From the NCBI GenBank assembly GCA_031761405.1, contig JASEVX010000003.1:16471139-16535138 (forward strand): a stretch of 64,000 bases of DNA, given 5' to 3'. The position numbers and the translations under genes are program-made. The notes under the pieces were generated by a model that worked only from the letters and a program-made list of their open reading frames with translations, did not search any database and had not been told where the DNA came from. Every line of letters begins with the position of its first letter. Positions within the stretch are counted from its first letter, which is position 1. Of this stretch, positions 1 to 11,246 are shown one piece after another. The DNA comes from Serripes groenlandicus. Lineage: Eukaryota; Mollusca; Bivalvia; Cardiida; Cardiidae.

Positions 1-170
1 GGGGATTTTTACATAAATGTTTTAGATAGTTTTCATCTATTGTTTTCCTTTCATTGTTTTGCAAATAGTCTGCTATGTGACTTTGTTAAGACTTTAGTGT
101 TATATGTATGTGGTATGTTGGGCAAACATGCCCTTTGTCATAAATAAAATATATCTATCTATCTATCAAA
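1..170 (+). repeat. 3' end of a retroelement (fragment)
   Basis: The segment ends in a small hairpin (GGGCA-AACA-TGCCC, about 120-133), an AATAAA-type signal and a short (ATCT)n run at about 152-168. Hairpin, poly-A signal and tetranucleotide tail are the usual 3' end of a non-LTR retrotransposon. No coding sequence of the element is in the window, so the family is not assigned. Confidence 0.4.
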
Positions 171-254
171 ATATCATGTGCACTTAGTCACACTGATATT
201 ACTTTTCCTCTCTAACTTGTTCAAAATAAATAATTTGGCTGAATGATAAATTAT

Positions 255-529
255 GATTAATTGGGGTTAAATACCTCTCTCCAACAATGTTTCAGTCATA
301 TCACATCGGACAGTTCATCGTGTTTCCTCGCTTTCTCATTCAAGTTCTCCACGCAACAATCTTTCCGAGCAACGGGCTGCTCTCCCACATAGACTGTTAG
401 CCCTTTGGCGGAAGACGAATGACACGTGCTGCTTTGCCTTTTCTCAAACGTCGGAATGAATGCTGACTGAACTAGGGTTCAAAGTTTGGATTTACACCCG
501 CTTCACTACCGACTGAGCTACCGGGGATA
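255..529 (-). repeat. tRNA-derived SINE (CAAT-tail family), diverged
   Basis: Read on the - strand it has a tRNA-like head near 525-480 (A-box-like GGTAG near 520), a central part and the tail that occurs at 57723-58013 and 8485-8761. The order of blocks is the same as in those two copies, but this copy carries more substitutions and has no clear target-site duplication, so it is probably older. Confidence 0.7.
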
Positions 530-2637
530 GTCGGCTGTAACTTATTCAAGTTCCAGCTAAACGATCAAATACATTTAACTTTAGGTCAATGGGAAGAATA
601 CCGGATTGGCTTATGGGGCGGACAATCATTTCCAGGAAATCTCAGATGAATGTATGAGACTGGAGTTGTGTCCAATTAGACTATTATTAATTTATTGTGA
701 GTCGAAAGTGTTGTTTATTAAGTGGAATAACCTGTGACTGATTTATAATCAAACCAGTGTTTGCTTTTAGCTATGTTGACAGATTAAGAGCAATATTCAG
801 ATCAAGCTGTTTTTTCTGAACCTGTAGATGCTTTTGATTTTTGGTAATTCTTAGAATGAACTTTATTTTAATACAGGCAAAAGTGTTCATTCATTTAATA
901 TGAACGAAGCATAACCAATAATGCTAAAATGGTCGCCTATGGAAATGAAAACAAGTCTTAGCATAATTATGACACGTGTATATCAAAACCAGCATGCACT
1001 TACTGTTATTCAAGCACTGAATGTTAGTTGAATGAAGAACACCTGTTGTACCATGTTCCGGAAGTAACAGCAACGTTGCATAATTGAAAATAATTTAAAC
1101 ATGAAGTCAGAAATGCATACCGTTTAAATTTATATTTCATAAAGACTAAACATCTTTGCTTAGTTCTTCAATAGATCTCATAAATGGTAGACATGATTCA
1201 TATAATAAAACAAATAATGTATTACACTATTTAAAGATACGGGACATGTTCCTATGACTTATTGACAAGAATGCATAATTATTTAGCATTATGCCCGTAC
1301 AGTATTATAGATGGAAACATTCAGGTAATTTTCAAAAGCACGGAAGGTGCCGACAGCAAGAGAGACTCTTGCAGATCACAAATGTCACTTATTCATTCGT
1401 TTACCGATCATGTATTCATGCCTACAATAACATTTTCAATTGTCAATTTATAGGGAGAATGCTGCGGCAACAGAATGGCTGAAACTTGCCCAAATCTTAA
1501 AAACATTCTCCATTGAATAAGTTTGTCGGATACCAATATCATGTTGTTGAAATTTTAATTGGAAAACTCTTTACAAATATAATCATATTGCTTGGTTGCA
1601 AATCACGGCTATCAGGCGGCATAAGAAACAATGACAGTATCGTAAAACTACAATCTTATGAAGGTGCTTGTTTCTGTGGATTTAACGATACTTTAGCAGA
1701 ACTATTCATTCAGTGACCCTCTACATGTTTTTATGTCTAATTGCTTGGTTGAAAGTCATAGAAACCAGGTGGCATCTTAACAGGGGTAAAATTGAACTTG
1801 TTTAGCTTCAAATGACATCTCATTCGTATTCACTGGACAACAAGACAAACGTCAAAGGATCATTAATTTTGACGGTCCATTTCTTAATTATGTTCAAAGA
1901 TATATGCAGACAAGTTGTTTATGTGGTATACGAAAGAGAGTAAATTGCCTAATATTTAAATTATTCTCCTCTTAATTCGCTTGTATGATTCCAAGGTTAT
2001 TTAGTAGAAATCTTCCTTCATTGACTCCCAACCAAAATTCCTCAAACCATATTTATTGGTTGAAAATAAGTCAGCGATGCGGCATCAGAAAAAGGCAAAA
2101 TTACAAAAGAATTAAACTCCATTCTTATAAAAGTTTTTGTCTGATTGGTTCCTTCAGTGACCTTGTATAATATAACTGGGTTAATAGAACATATTAAAAT
2201 CCATGAATATAAATTTTAATCTAGAACTTGTATAGTAGTTAGTATCATATGCTTTTGAAAATAAATAGAACATATTGGAATACTTTAATGACAATTAAAG
2301 ATATGTTTGGAAACTAATAAATATATATTCATATTGTATTTTTTTTAGACATTCAGACAAGAAAAACTGGAAAATTTTGCTAAATGACATAAACTTTTCT
2401 TTTTAAATATTAAATGATAGTTATTTCAATAATCTGAAGAAGTTTCAGAAAAAGTTGAATACTATAAATATGTTTTTCCTTATTTCAAAGTTGTTAACTT
2501 GTCTATTCTTACTACCTGACAGATTAGGGCAAAATAGCGTCCTTTTTTTAGGTTTAATTGACCCTTTTCACGCCTCATTATGAGACAATCAAAAACGAGG
2601 CTTATAACGCAACGCTTAGAATTATCGATTATCAAAA
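530..2637. other. No gene seen; AT-rich, with old repeat units at 1440-2180
   Basis: I see no exon with convincing splice sites. Between about 1440 and 2180 units recur containing TTGGTTGAAA, GGCATCAGAAA and a 'ttcagtgacc' block. These are the reverse complement of the core repeats of the pearl-type element at 28922-30019 and match 6180-6790. The remainder shows no structure I can support. Short ORFs here are chance. Confidence 0.5.
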
Positions 2638-3435
2638 ATGGCGTCAAAAGGTTTACGTGACCCAGGTTGGACGAATAATTTGAGTAATGTTCCCGATATT
2701 TCTATGAGCGATGTTGTCTCAATAATTCAGAAACATTCCAAAGTTCCTGTGAAACATCTTGATAAAGGTTACAAATTTGTCCATGGATCGTACGTTCATT
2801 ACATTGAAGGTAAGTTGAAAGATCAGATGCAAGCAACCGTGTCGCGATGGTTAAAAATAGACGTGTAGTCTAAATTTTACTCAGTGGTAAAATTGTGTTC
2901 GCATTGTAACACGTATGGACAGAGTCTGAGACATATAAACGTGTGTGTATATTCCCCTGGTATGTACTAGTCTTCCTGTGAAATGTAAGTTTTAGCAAGT
3001 TTTTGTTTTGTTTACACTGCCATTATTAAAATCGACTAAAATGCAATATAATGCTTCAGGCATGTTTTAACTCCGACTGAAGCTGTCGGACTTCAAGCAA
3101 GAAAGTCCGAAAGCTCCCTTTTTCATAATTTTCATAATTGTCCTTCTTTGTTCAACCAATTATTGCATGAAAATTAGTCATTCCGAATAAAATAAAATGG
3201 CAGTCATGACTGACGACTCTCGCAAAGACTGAGCTGTTAACATTAAGATGTTATTGTTTATAAATTACAGTACAGAACACTTACACGGCAATGTACGATG
3301 ATCAAAATTAAAACTTGTATACATCTTTCTTTCAGTAAAAGTGCATGTTCGAGGGTGTCTCGTCAGGGGAAAATGCTACAAATCTATGAAAAAGAACGAA
3401 GCCCCATGGTCTCTACATGTAAGTTACATTTATAA

Positions 3436-3606
3436 TTGGTTTGATCCCCAGTCGCGACACTACGGCTATGGTGGAGTCTCTTGGGCAATGCACATTTCCT
3501 AGCCTAGTACTGGTTTGTTTACCCAGGGATCATGAATAAGTGAACTGTCGCCGTGATATAACTGAAATAATGTTGAAAGTGGCGTAAAACTCAAATAAAA
3601 CAAACA
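3436..3606 (+). repeat. SINE 3' part (tail fragment)
   Basis: It contains the central block and the shared SINE tail GCCGTGATATAACT...GTTGAAAG...GCGTAAAAC, ending in an A-rich stretch. The tRNA-like head is reduced to a B-box-like GGTTTGATCCCC. It lies in intron 2 of the SWIM/YqaJ gene. Confidence 0.6.
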
Positions 3607-3960
3607 AATACATTTATAATTTGTAATACACAATAAGTAAATATAGTATTTTTCATAAACAAATATACAGTCAAACTTGTGTTAGCAGTCATCCTAGTTA
3701 AGCAACTAACTTGTATTAAACAGCCACTTGAAGATCAGTAAAAACATCATATTCTTATTTATTTGACTTGTATCAAGCAGCCACCTGTGTTAAGCAGCCA
3801 TATTTTTACTCTCCCCTTGGTGGCTGCCAAAGACAGGTTTGACTGTATATGCACTATATTACCTGTGACTAACAGTCTAGACTCTAGATTGGAATACATA
3901 AAGTTCTTGATTAGAATTATTTAATTTGATTATTTCTAACGGTGTGTTCCCGGAACGTCG

Positions 3961-4396
3961 ACTCGATTTAATCCCTAGCTGATCAGTAGAGCGGATCGGG
4001 GGGACCATTAGAGGGTAATTATGTGACAGGTATTATAAATAAGACTAATGCAGATTTTCCTAAGAATGAGAAATTTAAATTGTATTTATGCATAAACAAA
4101 AAATATGTACATGCGAAATTTAAAACATTTGAGAAAATCTTTTTTTTTTAAACTCGATTTAATCCCTAGCTGATAAGTAGAGCGGATCGGGGGGACCATT
4201 AGAGGGTAATTATGTGACAGGTATTATAAATAAGACTAATGCAGATTTTCCTAAGAATGAGAAATTTAAATTGTATTTATGCATAAACAAAAAATATGTA
4301 CATGCGAAATTTAAAACATTTGAGAAAATCTTTTTTTTTTAAATTTAATAATGCAGAATTTCCTAAGAATGCGAAATTTGAAACATTTGAGAAAAA
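3961..4396 (+). repeat. 191-bp tandem repeat, two full copies plus a partial third
   Basis: Copy 1 (3961-4151) and copy 2 (4152-4342) differ at essentially one base (gatcag versus gataag). A third partial, diverged copy (about 4345-4396) runs into the MULE coding remnant. Near-identity of the first two copies means a recent duplication or an assembly artefact. Confidence 0.85.
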
Positions 4397-5185
4397 GCTG
4401 CACGTCGGACGAGTGTCTTTACACCTTCGTGTTCTTTATACGAAATTTGGAGACCGGTTGCTTGTGCTCTTCGCCAAATGCACTGGGTAAAATGGAAGAA
4501 ACACCCCTTTGTGTGAATACCAGGGAACGGCTGTAGTGGGCAGCTGTCTCGAAGTCAAGTACGGTGGAATCTCAGACCGATGTCGTTCATCTTTTCTTGG
4601 AGGAGGCTAAAGAATCGTATGTATGTCGCTTGGCTCTTTTCTGGCAAGAAGGAGTAGACAACTGGCATCATTTTACCGGCAATCTGTACATGGATCGAAT
4701 ATATTTGGTGGAAGTGGCTGGGGCATGTGTAGAACGTTCCGTCGCAGTAAAACGTGTTGGATGCAGCTCTCGGTTGTGGCGAAGGCAAGCATACGGTTGT
4801 TCTGGTCGTCAAATAGTAGACATCTGTCACCAGTGGCTGTTTCTTTCCATTTGGCGTCTAAGAATATATCTGTCTTAGTCTTTGGAAGTGGGGTGTCTGT
4901 TTTCTGCGGGCTCGGTACAGCATGGACTTTGTGGAGATAAAGGTAGGTGACAATTGTGGGAATTGGTCTTATTCCTTCTGCGCAGCGCCGAGATATCTTG
5001 CTCATGATCTGTTTGGCAACAACGTTGGAGTGGTCTGCTGGGTGGTTATGGTTTTGTCTCCCGAATCCTGTCGGTATGTCGTTGAATGTAGACAGGAAAG
5101 CTTGGCAACCTCGTTTGACACATCTCCAGAACACCGTGTCTTCTCTTCTACGGTTTACGCGATAAATGTATCCGTCAAATGTCAA
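4397..5185 (-). pseudogene. MULE transposase with FLYWCH zinc finger, frameshifted
   Basis: The frame from 5185 gives an N-terminal FLYWCH-type finger (YIYRVNRRREDTVFWRCVKR followed by HNHPAD), then a linker ending in LLFDDQNNRML. The MULE catalytic core continues in another frame: DGTFYTCPSHF, with the first catalytic Asp near 4741-4743, then YSFLPEKSQATYIRFF. A third frame has DFETAA (second catalytic Asp near 4554-4556), and a final block reads GCFFHFTQCIWRRAQATGL down to about 4397. At least three frame changes separate these blocks, and the C-terminal part with the third acidic residue is absent. It would have been a cut-and-paste transposase; it is now dead. It lies antisense in intron 2 of the SWIM/YqaJ gene. 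Confidence 0.8.
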
Positions 5186-6179
5186 GTTATGACCCCCCCC
5201 CCCCTTTTCTGCTGATGATATACTGAACGTTCAGCTGTGCGTTTGTCATGGTTGACTAAGTGTGTGTTGGATTGTTTCATCATTTCATTTATACGTAAGT
5301 TTTTCGTATGTTTCTAACGGTTTGAAATAAATTAACATCAATTAAGTAACAGAACAGTTTATTTTTGTTTCAAAGAAAAAAGATCTAAAGACAGTTTTTA
5401 ATTAATTTGTTAACATAGACCTTGACAGTTTAAACTTATTTACTTACGACTAGAAAACAATACCTTAACGATTAAAAGAAAACAACTTAAATGTAACATG
5501 TGCTAAAATTGTAATTATTCTGATCAATTACCGTCTATCCTTCAAATAAATTTACAGTATGAATTTAATTAATAATGTTAAAAAGTTATTCTTTATTGAA
5601 ATGCATTTAATGCGTGCATCCTTAAAATCAAATAAATTGATTTATGGTATGTATAGTTATATACCCCATTAGGTACCCCCTAATCCCGAATTAGTTAAAG
5701 GTGTTAAGCGGAACGAGTCGACGTTCCGACGTAGATTCAGAAATCCCAATATCTGTGTCTTTTAAACCAGTCATTGTTCAAAATACAAAGAAACTCCTGT
5801 TGTTCATTGTATCTCTAACTTTAGTTGAAATAGGTATGTTTTGTTTATGTGCCAAATGTGATTTCAAAGTTTTATTTGCTACAAAATGTGAAAATTTGGA
5901 CAATTTTATTTTTATGTGTGATATTTTAACCAGATAACAGGTGTACAGGTAGATGGCTCAGCGCAATACTATGCTAACTCTATAGTTTTAGCTCGCCAAC
6001 GTTATTTACCTTGTGTATACATTATACTTAATATTGTCTTTGGTACAGAATAAAGTGATAAACTTGTAATTTTGTAATTTTGTTCGGTATAATTTTAACT
6101 GAACTGCACAGAAATATAGATATTATTATATATGGTGTCCTCTTTCAAAATGTATAAAGGAATAAATTCTGTGTTGAGT

Positions 6180-6790
6180 TTTGGAAACTACCCCATCAGG
6201 AAAGAAGTAAAGTGACACAATGTTTAGATATTCTGGTATTTCTGTATAATATGGCAGGAAAGTTCCTTATGTAACCCTAAAAATATTCAAATCATATTGA
6301 TTGGTTGAAAAATATTATCCGCATTGTGGGATGAGAAAAGAAGGAAGTTGCTGGTATAATTTCAAAGTTATAACACTGTTGCATTAATTTTCCTTATGTG
6401 ACCATCCATACAATTATTCAAGTAATATTAATTAATTAAAAACAATGTTGCCAGGCATCATCAGAGTTAGGCGTCTTGTTTCAAGATAATTTGGCCTCAA
6501 AAAACATTATGTTGCCTTTTCCAGAGTGGTTTAAGATCAATGCTAACAGGCGGTATCAGAAAGGGAGTTAAATAACAATTTTCCTCTTAAACTGCATGTC
6601 TTATGTCAAGATAGTTTGGCAAAAAACATTCTTTAATTTTAAAACCGGCTAAATCAATTGTTCAAGGGATATTGATTAGTTCAAAGCAATGCTGAGATGT
6701 GGCATCAGAAAAATGGTAAAATGACAAATCTAAAGGTTTTTCCTCTGCAACTGCTTGTCTGATTTCAAGTTCAGTTGGCAGAAATGGTTT
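6180..6790 (-). repeat. Tandem core repeats of a pearl-type element
   Basis: Diverged units of roughly 120-160 bases recur with 'ttatgtgacc', 'attgattggttgaaaa' and 'ggcatcagaaa' blocks. They are the reverse complement of core units at 29100-29930. No element ends are visible here. Confidence 0.55.
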
Positions 6791-7329
6791 TTTTTTTTTC
6801 AAAATGTTGATGCATTTATCCAAAGACATATAAACATATTTTATATGTTATTTAATGCATTTATTATGGCTATCAAGATATTCCCTCAAACTTAACAGTC
6901 ATAATACGTTTTATACTCTTTAAAGCTCTTAGGAAAATGTTCAATATTCACTGGTAAAAGTAGTCTTTGACATTCGGGAAGTATGTTGACTCAGCTTGAA
7001 CTTGAACTCTCTACCCCTGGGTGACAACTCTATCCATTATCAATTGAGCAAATAGTAAATGTATTAGTGCACAACAGCTTAATAGGTGATTAAATATGTT
7101 GAGACTGAATGCACTTCCCGAAACTTTCTGAGGCTTTGCCTTAATTCACATAGCCTTTAAAAATGCCCAAATCATTATTCAAACTGTAGAGTCACACACA
7201 GAAGGACAATTATTCTGTCCATGCCTGTATTGAAAGGGCAATTGGTCAAATTAGTGTATACACAACCGCCCAGTGGCCATTGTAAGAACTGCATGTCATA
7301 AAAATCCAAACCATGCTCAAGTCCCAGTC

Positions 7330-7760
7330 CATTTGACCGCCCGTACTGAAACTTGGCCGATCCGGGGTCAGATCCGTGTTGGGTCCGGGTAGTCCTGGAT
7401 GGTCTGACATGGTCAGGGACACCACCCCGGCAATGTTAAACTTTTTAAAATTGCCGGGGTCATCCGGGACCGGCCAGGAGGATTCTTTAATTCAGGGTAG
7501 TCCGAGAAAGTCTGTGTAGCGACCCTGTTAGCTCCAGGAAACTGCCGTGGTGGAATCGGGGTCAGATCCTTGTTGGATCTGTGTTTATCCATTGAGGTGC
7601 TGTGCTGGTCCGGGGTGACCATGTTTTGCGACTTAACTTCACCCAGGATCGTCCCGGATCAAGATATCTATTGATCTGGGGTGTACCGTGTTTATCTGGG
7701 TTGCTCTGTGTTGAGTCCGGCTTAGGTGTGACTGTAGCTTTAGGAAATGAACATGTCATT
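7330..7760. repeat. GC-rich degenerate repeat block with hairpin
   Basis: Base composition differs sharply from the flanks. The phrase 'cggggtcagatcc' occurs twice (about 7362 and 7558), with many 'ccggg' variants. A hairpin CCCCGGCAAT...ATTGCCGGGG spans 7425-7459. The ORFs on both strands are low-complexity readings of this block. Confidence 0.5.
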
Positions 7761-8484
7761 TTGTTTTTACTTCAATTCCGTTTCCAAAATACTCAATTTT
7801 ATCAGGATTCAGAAAGGAACAAGGTTTTTGAACAGAGTCAAAATAGAATCTTACAATTCCAATTTAGTATGATAACAATGGTCCAGTGTTAAGAAGGTCA
7901 AACACTGTTCTGAATGTGAAAGATATTGAGCTAAATATATTGCATAAGGACTACTCCATGATTACATTTGAGAAGTACAAAGAGCTCATTTCCTTATATA
8001 GGTAGGGTGTGATCCTTCATTCCCATCACATCGTTCTATACAGTCATTTCTCATGAGATTCCCAACTAATTCATAGTACTGTAAGGCTATTTTGTTACCA
8101 ATATGTACTTGTAATAATGTACTTTTGTTAATGATATGCTCACAAATATGTTGTGAATAAATAAGTTAACAACATAACTATTTGACCCTTTGCTTCATGG
8201 TTATTTTCTTAAACAGTCCACCAAATCGAAAGCATTAATTCACAACTTATCAATAATGGGTGAATTATGTTCACATTACCTGACAGAGTTGAAAATCTGT
8301 GAAGGAAAGGTTCAGATTGCTCGTTACGAGTTATCTTAAATTTCCTACACAATTTCAAAAGGCCTTCTTATCCTAAAACTATTCCTACATTACTTCCAAA
8401 TGCCTGCTTTATTGGATGCGAGGAAATGCGGTTTTATGGAGCAAAGAAGAAATAGTTTGAGGGCCATTTTATCAAACATTTTAT

Positions 8485-8761
8485 AGCCGAGCCCCGGTAG
8501 CGACGCGGGCTGTCAATCCAAGGTTTGTGAGTTCGAATCCCGGTTCGGCCAACTTTCTTTCTGACTATTGACAAAAGTTAATGTGACATGCGTCATTCGT
8601 CTTCCACCAATGGGCTAAGTCTATGTGGAAAAGCAGTCAGTTGATTGGGAAGATTGTTGTGTGGAGTACTGGTGTGAGAAAACCAGGAAATGCATGAGAA
8701 GGTGAACTGGCCGATGTGATATAACTGAGAAATTGTTAAAAACGGCGTTAAACCCCAATCA
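8485..8761 (+). repeat. tRNA-derived SINE (CAAT-tail family) with 14-bp target-site duplication
   Basis: The tRNA-like head carries an A-box-like CGGTAGCGACGCGGG and B box GAGTTCGAATCCC. The central part and the tail GTGATATAACTGAGAAATTG...GGCGTTAAACCCCAATC follow. The body is flanked by perfect copies of ATCAAACATTTTAT (8471-8484 and 8762-8775), the mark of retrotransposition. This is the cleanest full-length copy on the + strand. Confidence 0.88.
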
Positions 8762-9309
8762 ATCAAACATTTTATGATAAATATTGGTAATCCTGCTCCA
8801 TAGTCATTTTCTTGGACTGTACTAACTTGGAAGCATCAATCACCACTTATCAGTAATTAATGAATAATGGTTACATTTACTGACAGTGTGACAAACAGTA
8901 CAGGAAGATTTCAGATTGCTTCCGACACTGTTTTCAAAGGCATACTGTATTGGGTGCCGGAAAACGCAGTTTTATGTAGCAAAGATTTAATATATTTTTT
9001 TGATGTATAGCATTTTGTTTGAATAGGCAAAGAAAAGTTATATAATTATCAAAAGATTGAAATTTTAACTCTTCCTGCACCCTTTTCCACTTTTGTCATT
9101 AAATATAAACATAATTTAGCCATTAATGATAAGAGGCAAATAAATGCTTTCAATTTAGAAAGAGTCCGAGAAAACTCTTATGGAGCATGTTCTATTTATT
9201 GCATTATTTAAACTTCAAAATAACTTTAAAATTAAATTGGTGAAATATAACTTACTTGACTTAGTATAGGTTTTACATAAAAAAAAAGATCAACATTTCA
9301 TTAATTTTA

Positions 9310-9466
9310 AGCGCAAAACTATGTCTAACTTGACTTAGGTTTAGTTTTGCGCTAAGTTTTTTTCAACAAATAATTGACTTTCAGTGCAAAACTATGTCGA
9401 ACTTGACATAAGTTTAGTTTTGCGCTAAGTTTTTTCAACAAATCATTGATTTTCAGTGCAAAACTA
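9310..9466 (+). repeat. 73-bp tandem hairpin repeats
   Basis: The stem AGCGCAAAACTA / TAGTTTTGCGCT (12 bp, perfect) encloses a 20-base loop at 9310-9353. A second copy lies at 9383-9426 with one arm base changed, and a left arm only at 9455-9466. Spacing is 72-73 bases. The repeats are subterminal to the right inverted end at 9604-9635. Confidence 0.75.
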
Positions 9467-11246
9467 TTGTTAACTCAAATAATTGATTTAAAACTATTAA
9501 GAAAGAGTTTCAGATTAAAAAGAATATGATCATTAGTTTTCAAACATTTATCAAAGGGAAAACATGTAAACAGTTTTGTCTCTCTCCTGTAAAAAAAATG
9601 AAAATAGAGTTAGCCTAGTATTGCGCTGAGCCATCGAGGTGGAGTTGCCTATCCCTCTTATCTGCGTCCCTGTTTCTAATGACTAACTGACTTAGTATAA
9701 ATGAATTTATGTTGTTGTTTCTGGAATAAGTTAAGTTAAACACTATTTACTTTACATCAAGTGTACAGTAAGCTGATGTTTATTCTATATTGAATGTACA
9801 GAAAGCTGCCATTAGGCTAAATTAAGCTTATAGTTGATGGGATGATCAATCCTATGTTCGAACAAATATCCATGACAGTTTTAGGATCAGTGGTAATGAC
9901 AGTGAATTTCTATCTATTATGGTATTTGAACCTGCAACTTCTGGATGAGATGTTTGCCTCTACACCACAAAGTATTTTCCTAATAGTCCATAAAAATTGT
10001 GTTTATTTTCAGATATCAATCCTCAGTAGAAAGGACATTGAGAGCCAGTCATGTGAATGCACAGCAGGGAAAGGTTCATGTGCACATGTTGCAGCTCTAG
10101 TATACCAGCTTGCCCACTACAAGACGCTGAAACTTAAAGCAGTTCCAGATCTTGTGTCTAAAACATCATGTCCACAGCAATGGCAAGTACCACCACGAAC
10201 ACATGGTATAGTTCCAAGGTCACTGACCGAAGTAAGGTTTGTTAAACCTAAAGCTGCCAGGAATATGCAGTCAGAACAATGTGTGTGTAGTACACTGTAC
10301 AATCCTATTAATACAGGTTTCCCAGATGTTGACTTCTTGACTGGTTTGCAACATGCATGTGTATTACCCTTACACAACAACCTCCAGTTCATGCAAGTGT
10401 TTCCTGATGACTTAGGAACTATAAGTACCAAGATAACCGCGTTCGGTAGTGTATTTACTGGAAGTAGTCTGGCTCATCAGCTACCAGAACCAAAGTCTGA
10501 TGGAACTATTATTCAAGTTCATGATGGAACAATATTTCCTACTCTGCCTATGTCTACCCATGACCTGACATGTCCGTATCATGTAGTATTGAGTGAAGGT
10601 GAACAACAGTTCATGGATGGAATGAATGTTTCCCAGTCTGAAGCAGAGGAAATTGAGGAAAGGACCAGAAAACAAAGTGATTGCCCTGAGTGGCATAAAC
10701 TGGGGCAAAAAAGACTGACATCATCCAAATTCAAGGATATAGTGATACGTAAATAGGACTTTGAGCCATTAACTGATCGGTTAACATCACCAAGAAACAT
10801 TCAAACTCATGCTATGAAACATGGTATTGAGAATGAAGGGAATGCTGTCTTGGAATACAGCACACACAAATATATGAATGTAAAAACATGCGGCTTTTTA
10901 GTTAATCCAGCAGCCCCCTTTCTTGGAAGTTCCCCAGACCGGATTGTGTATGATCCAAATGAGATAAGTTCATTCGGTGTGCTGGAAGTTAAATGTCCAC
11001 TTTAGGACAGCTACACAGACTCCCAGTGCCTTAAGTCAAATGGTGATGGAACATACTCCCTGAAGAAAACGCATGCATACTATTTACAGGTTATGGGACA
11101 AATGGCTATTAGTGGCCTGACCTGGGGTGATTTTTGTGTATGACATGCATATTGAAAGGATATACTTTGACAATGATTTATGGTTAACAACATTTCAAAA
11201 ATTAAGCATGTTTTACTTTGACCACTTGTTGAAAAAGTTTGTGTAG

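Larger units (their letters stand above)
3951..5728 (-). mobile_element. Decayed Mutator-like (MULE) element
   Basis: A MULE transposase remnant (4397-5185) is bracketed by a perfect 15-bp inverted repeat, CGGAACGTCGACTCG at 3951-3965 and its complement at 5714-5728. The right copy sits inside a longer palindrome (5709-5728, CGGAACG-AGTCGA-CGTTCCG). These may be the terminal repeats or internal hairpins. No target-site duplication could be fixed. Within 5200-5700 I see nothing else that is coding. Confidence 0.45.
5952..9635. mobile_element. 3.7-kb non-coding element with 32-bp inverted ends
   Basis: GATGGCTCAGCGCAATACTA and the following 12 bases at 5952-5983 recur as the reverse complement at 9604-9635, with 31 of 32 positions matching. 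No transposase is visible between them. The interior holds repeat cores (6180-6790), a GC-rich block (7330-7760), a SINE (8485-8761) and hairpin repeats (9310-9466). I infer a non-autonomous DNA transposon. Two independent insertions of one short element in opposite orientation would look the same. Confidence 0.45.
2638..11246 (+). pseudogene. SWIM zinc finger / YqaJ-type nuclease gene, three exons, broken
   Basis: Exon 1 is 2638-2809 (ATG, ends phase 1 at GAAG|gtaagt), exon 2 is 3336-3418 (ttcag|...|gtaagt), exon 3 is 10013-11246 (ttttcag|). Phases 1 and 0 fit across both introns. Exon 3 opens with a SWIM zinc finger (CEC...CAH in SCECTAGKGSCAHVAAL), then a linker, then a YqaJ/lambda-exonuclease-type domain with WHKLGQKRLTSSKF, LGSSPDRIVYDP and EVKCPL, the usual acidic and lysine residues of that nuclease fold. 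Such SWIM-YqaJ proteins are numerous in cnidarians and bivalves; their role is unknown. The frame is broken by TAG at 10754-10756 and 11003-11005, then by a one-base shift near 11130, after which HIERIYFDNDLW continues to a stop at 11244-11246. Both TAGs fall where I would expect a lysine, one substitution from AAG. Intron 2 (3419-10012) is full of mobile elements. I call it a pseudogene; sequence error is the alternative. Confidence 0.8.

Noticed and set aside
4564..5215. Several + strand ORFs
   Set aside because: They are opposite-strand readings of the MULE transposase remnant, which has recognisable motifs on the - strand.
5701..5937. 78-codon + strand ORF
   Set aside because: It starts inside the palindrome at 5709-5728 and has no domain or splice context.
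9842..10012. ATG at 9842 as the start of the SWIM/YqaJ protein
   Set aside because: A good acceptor at 10012 and phase-matched exons 1 and 2 upstream explain the start; the sequence before 10013 is intron-like.
10117..10800. - strand ORFs over the SWIM/YqaJ exon
   Set aside because: The + strand has SWIM and nuclease motifs and matching splice sites; the - strand frames show nothing.
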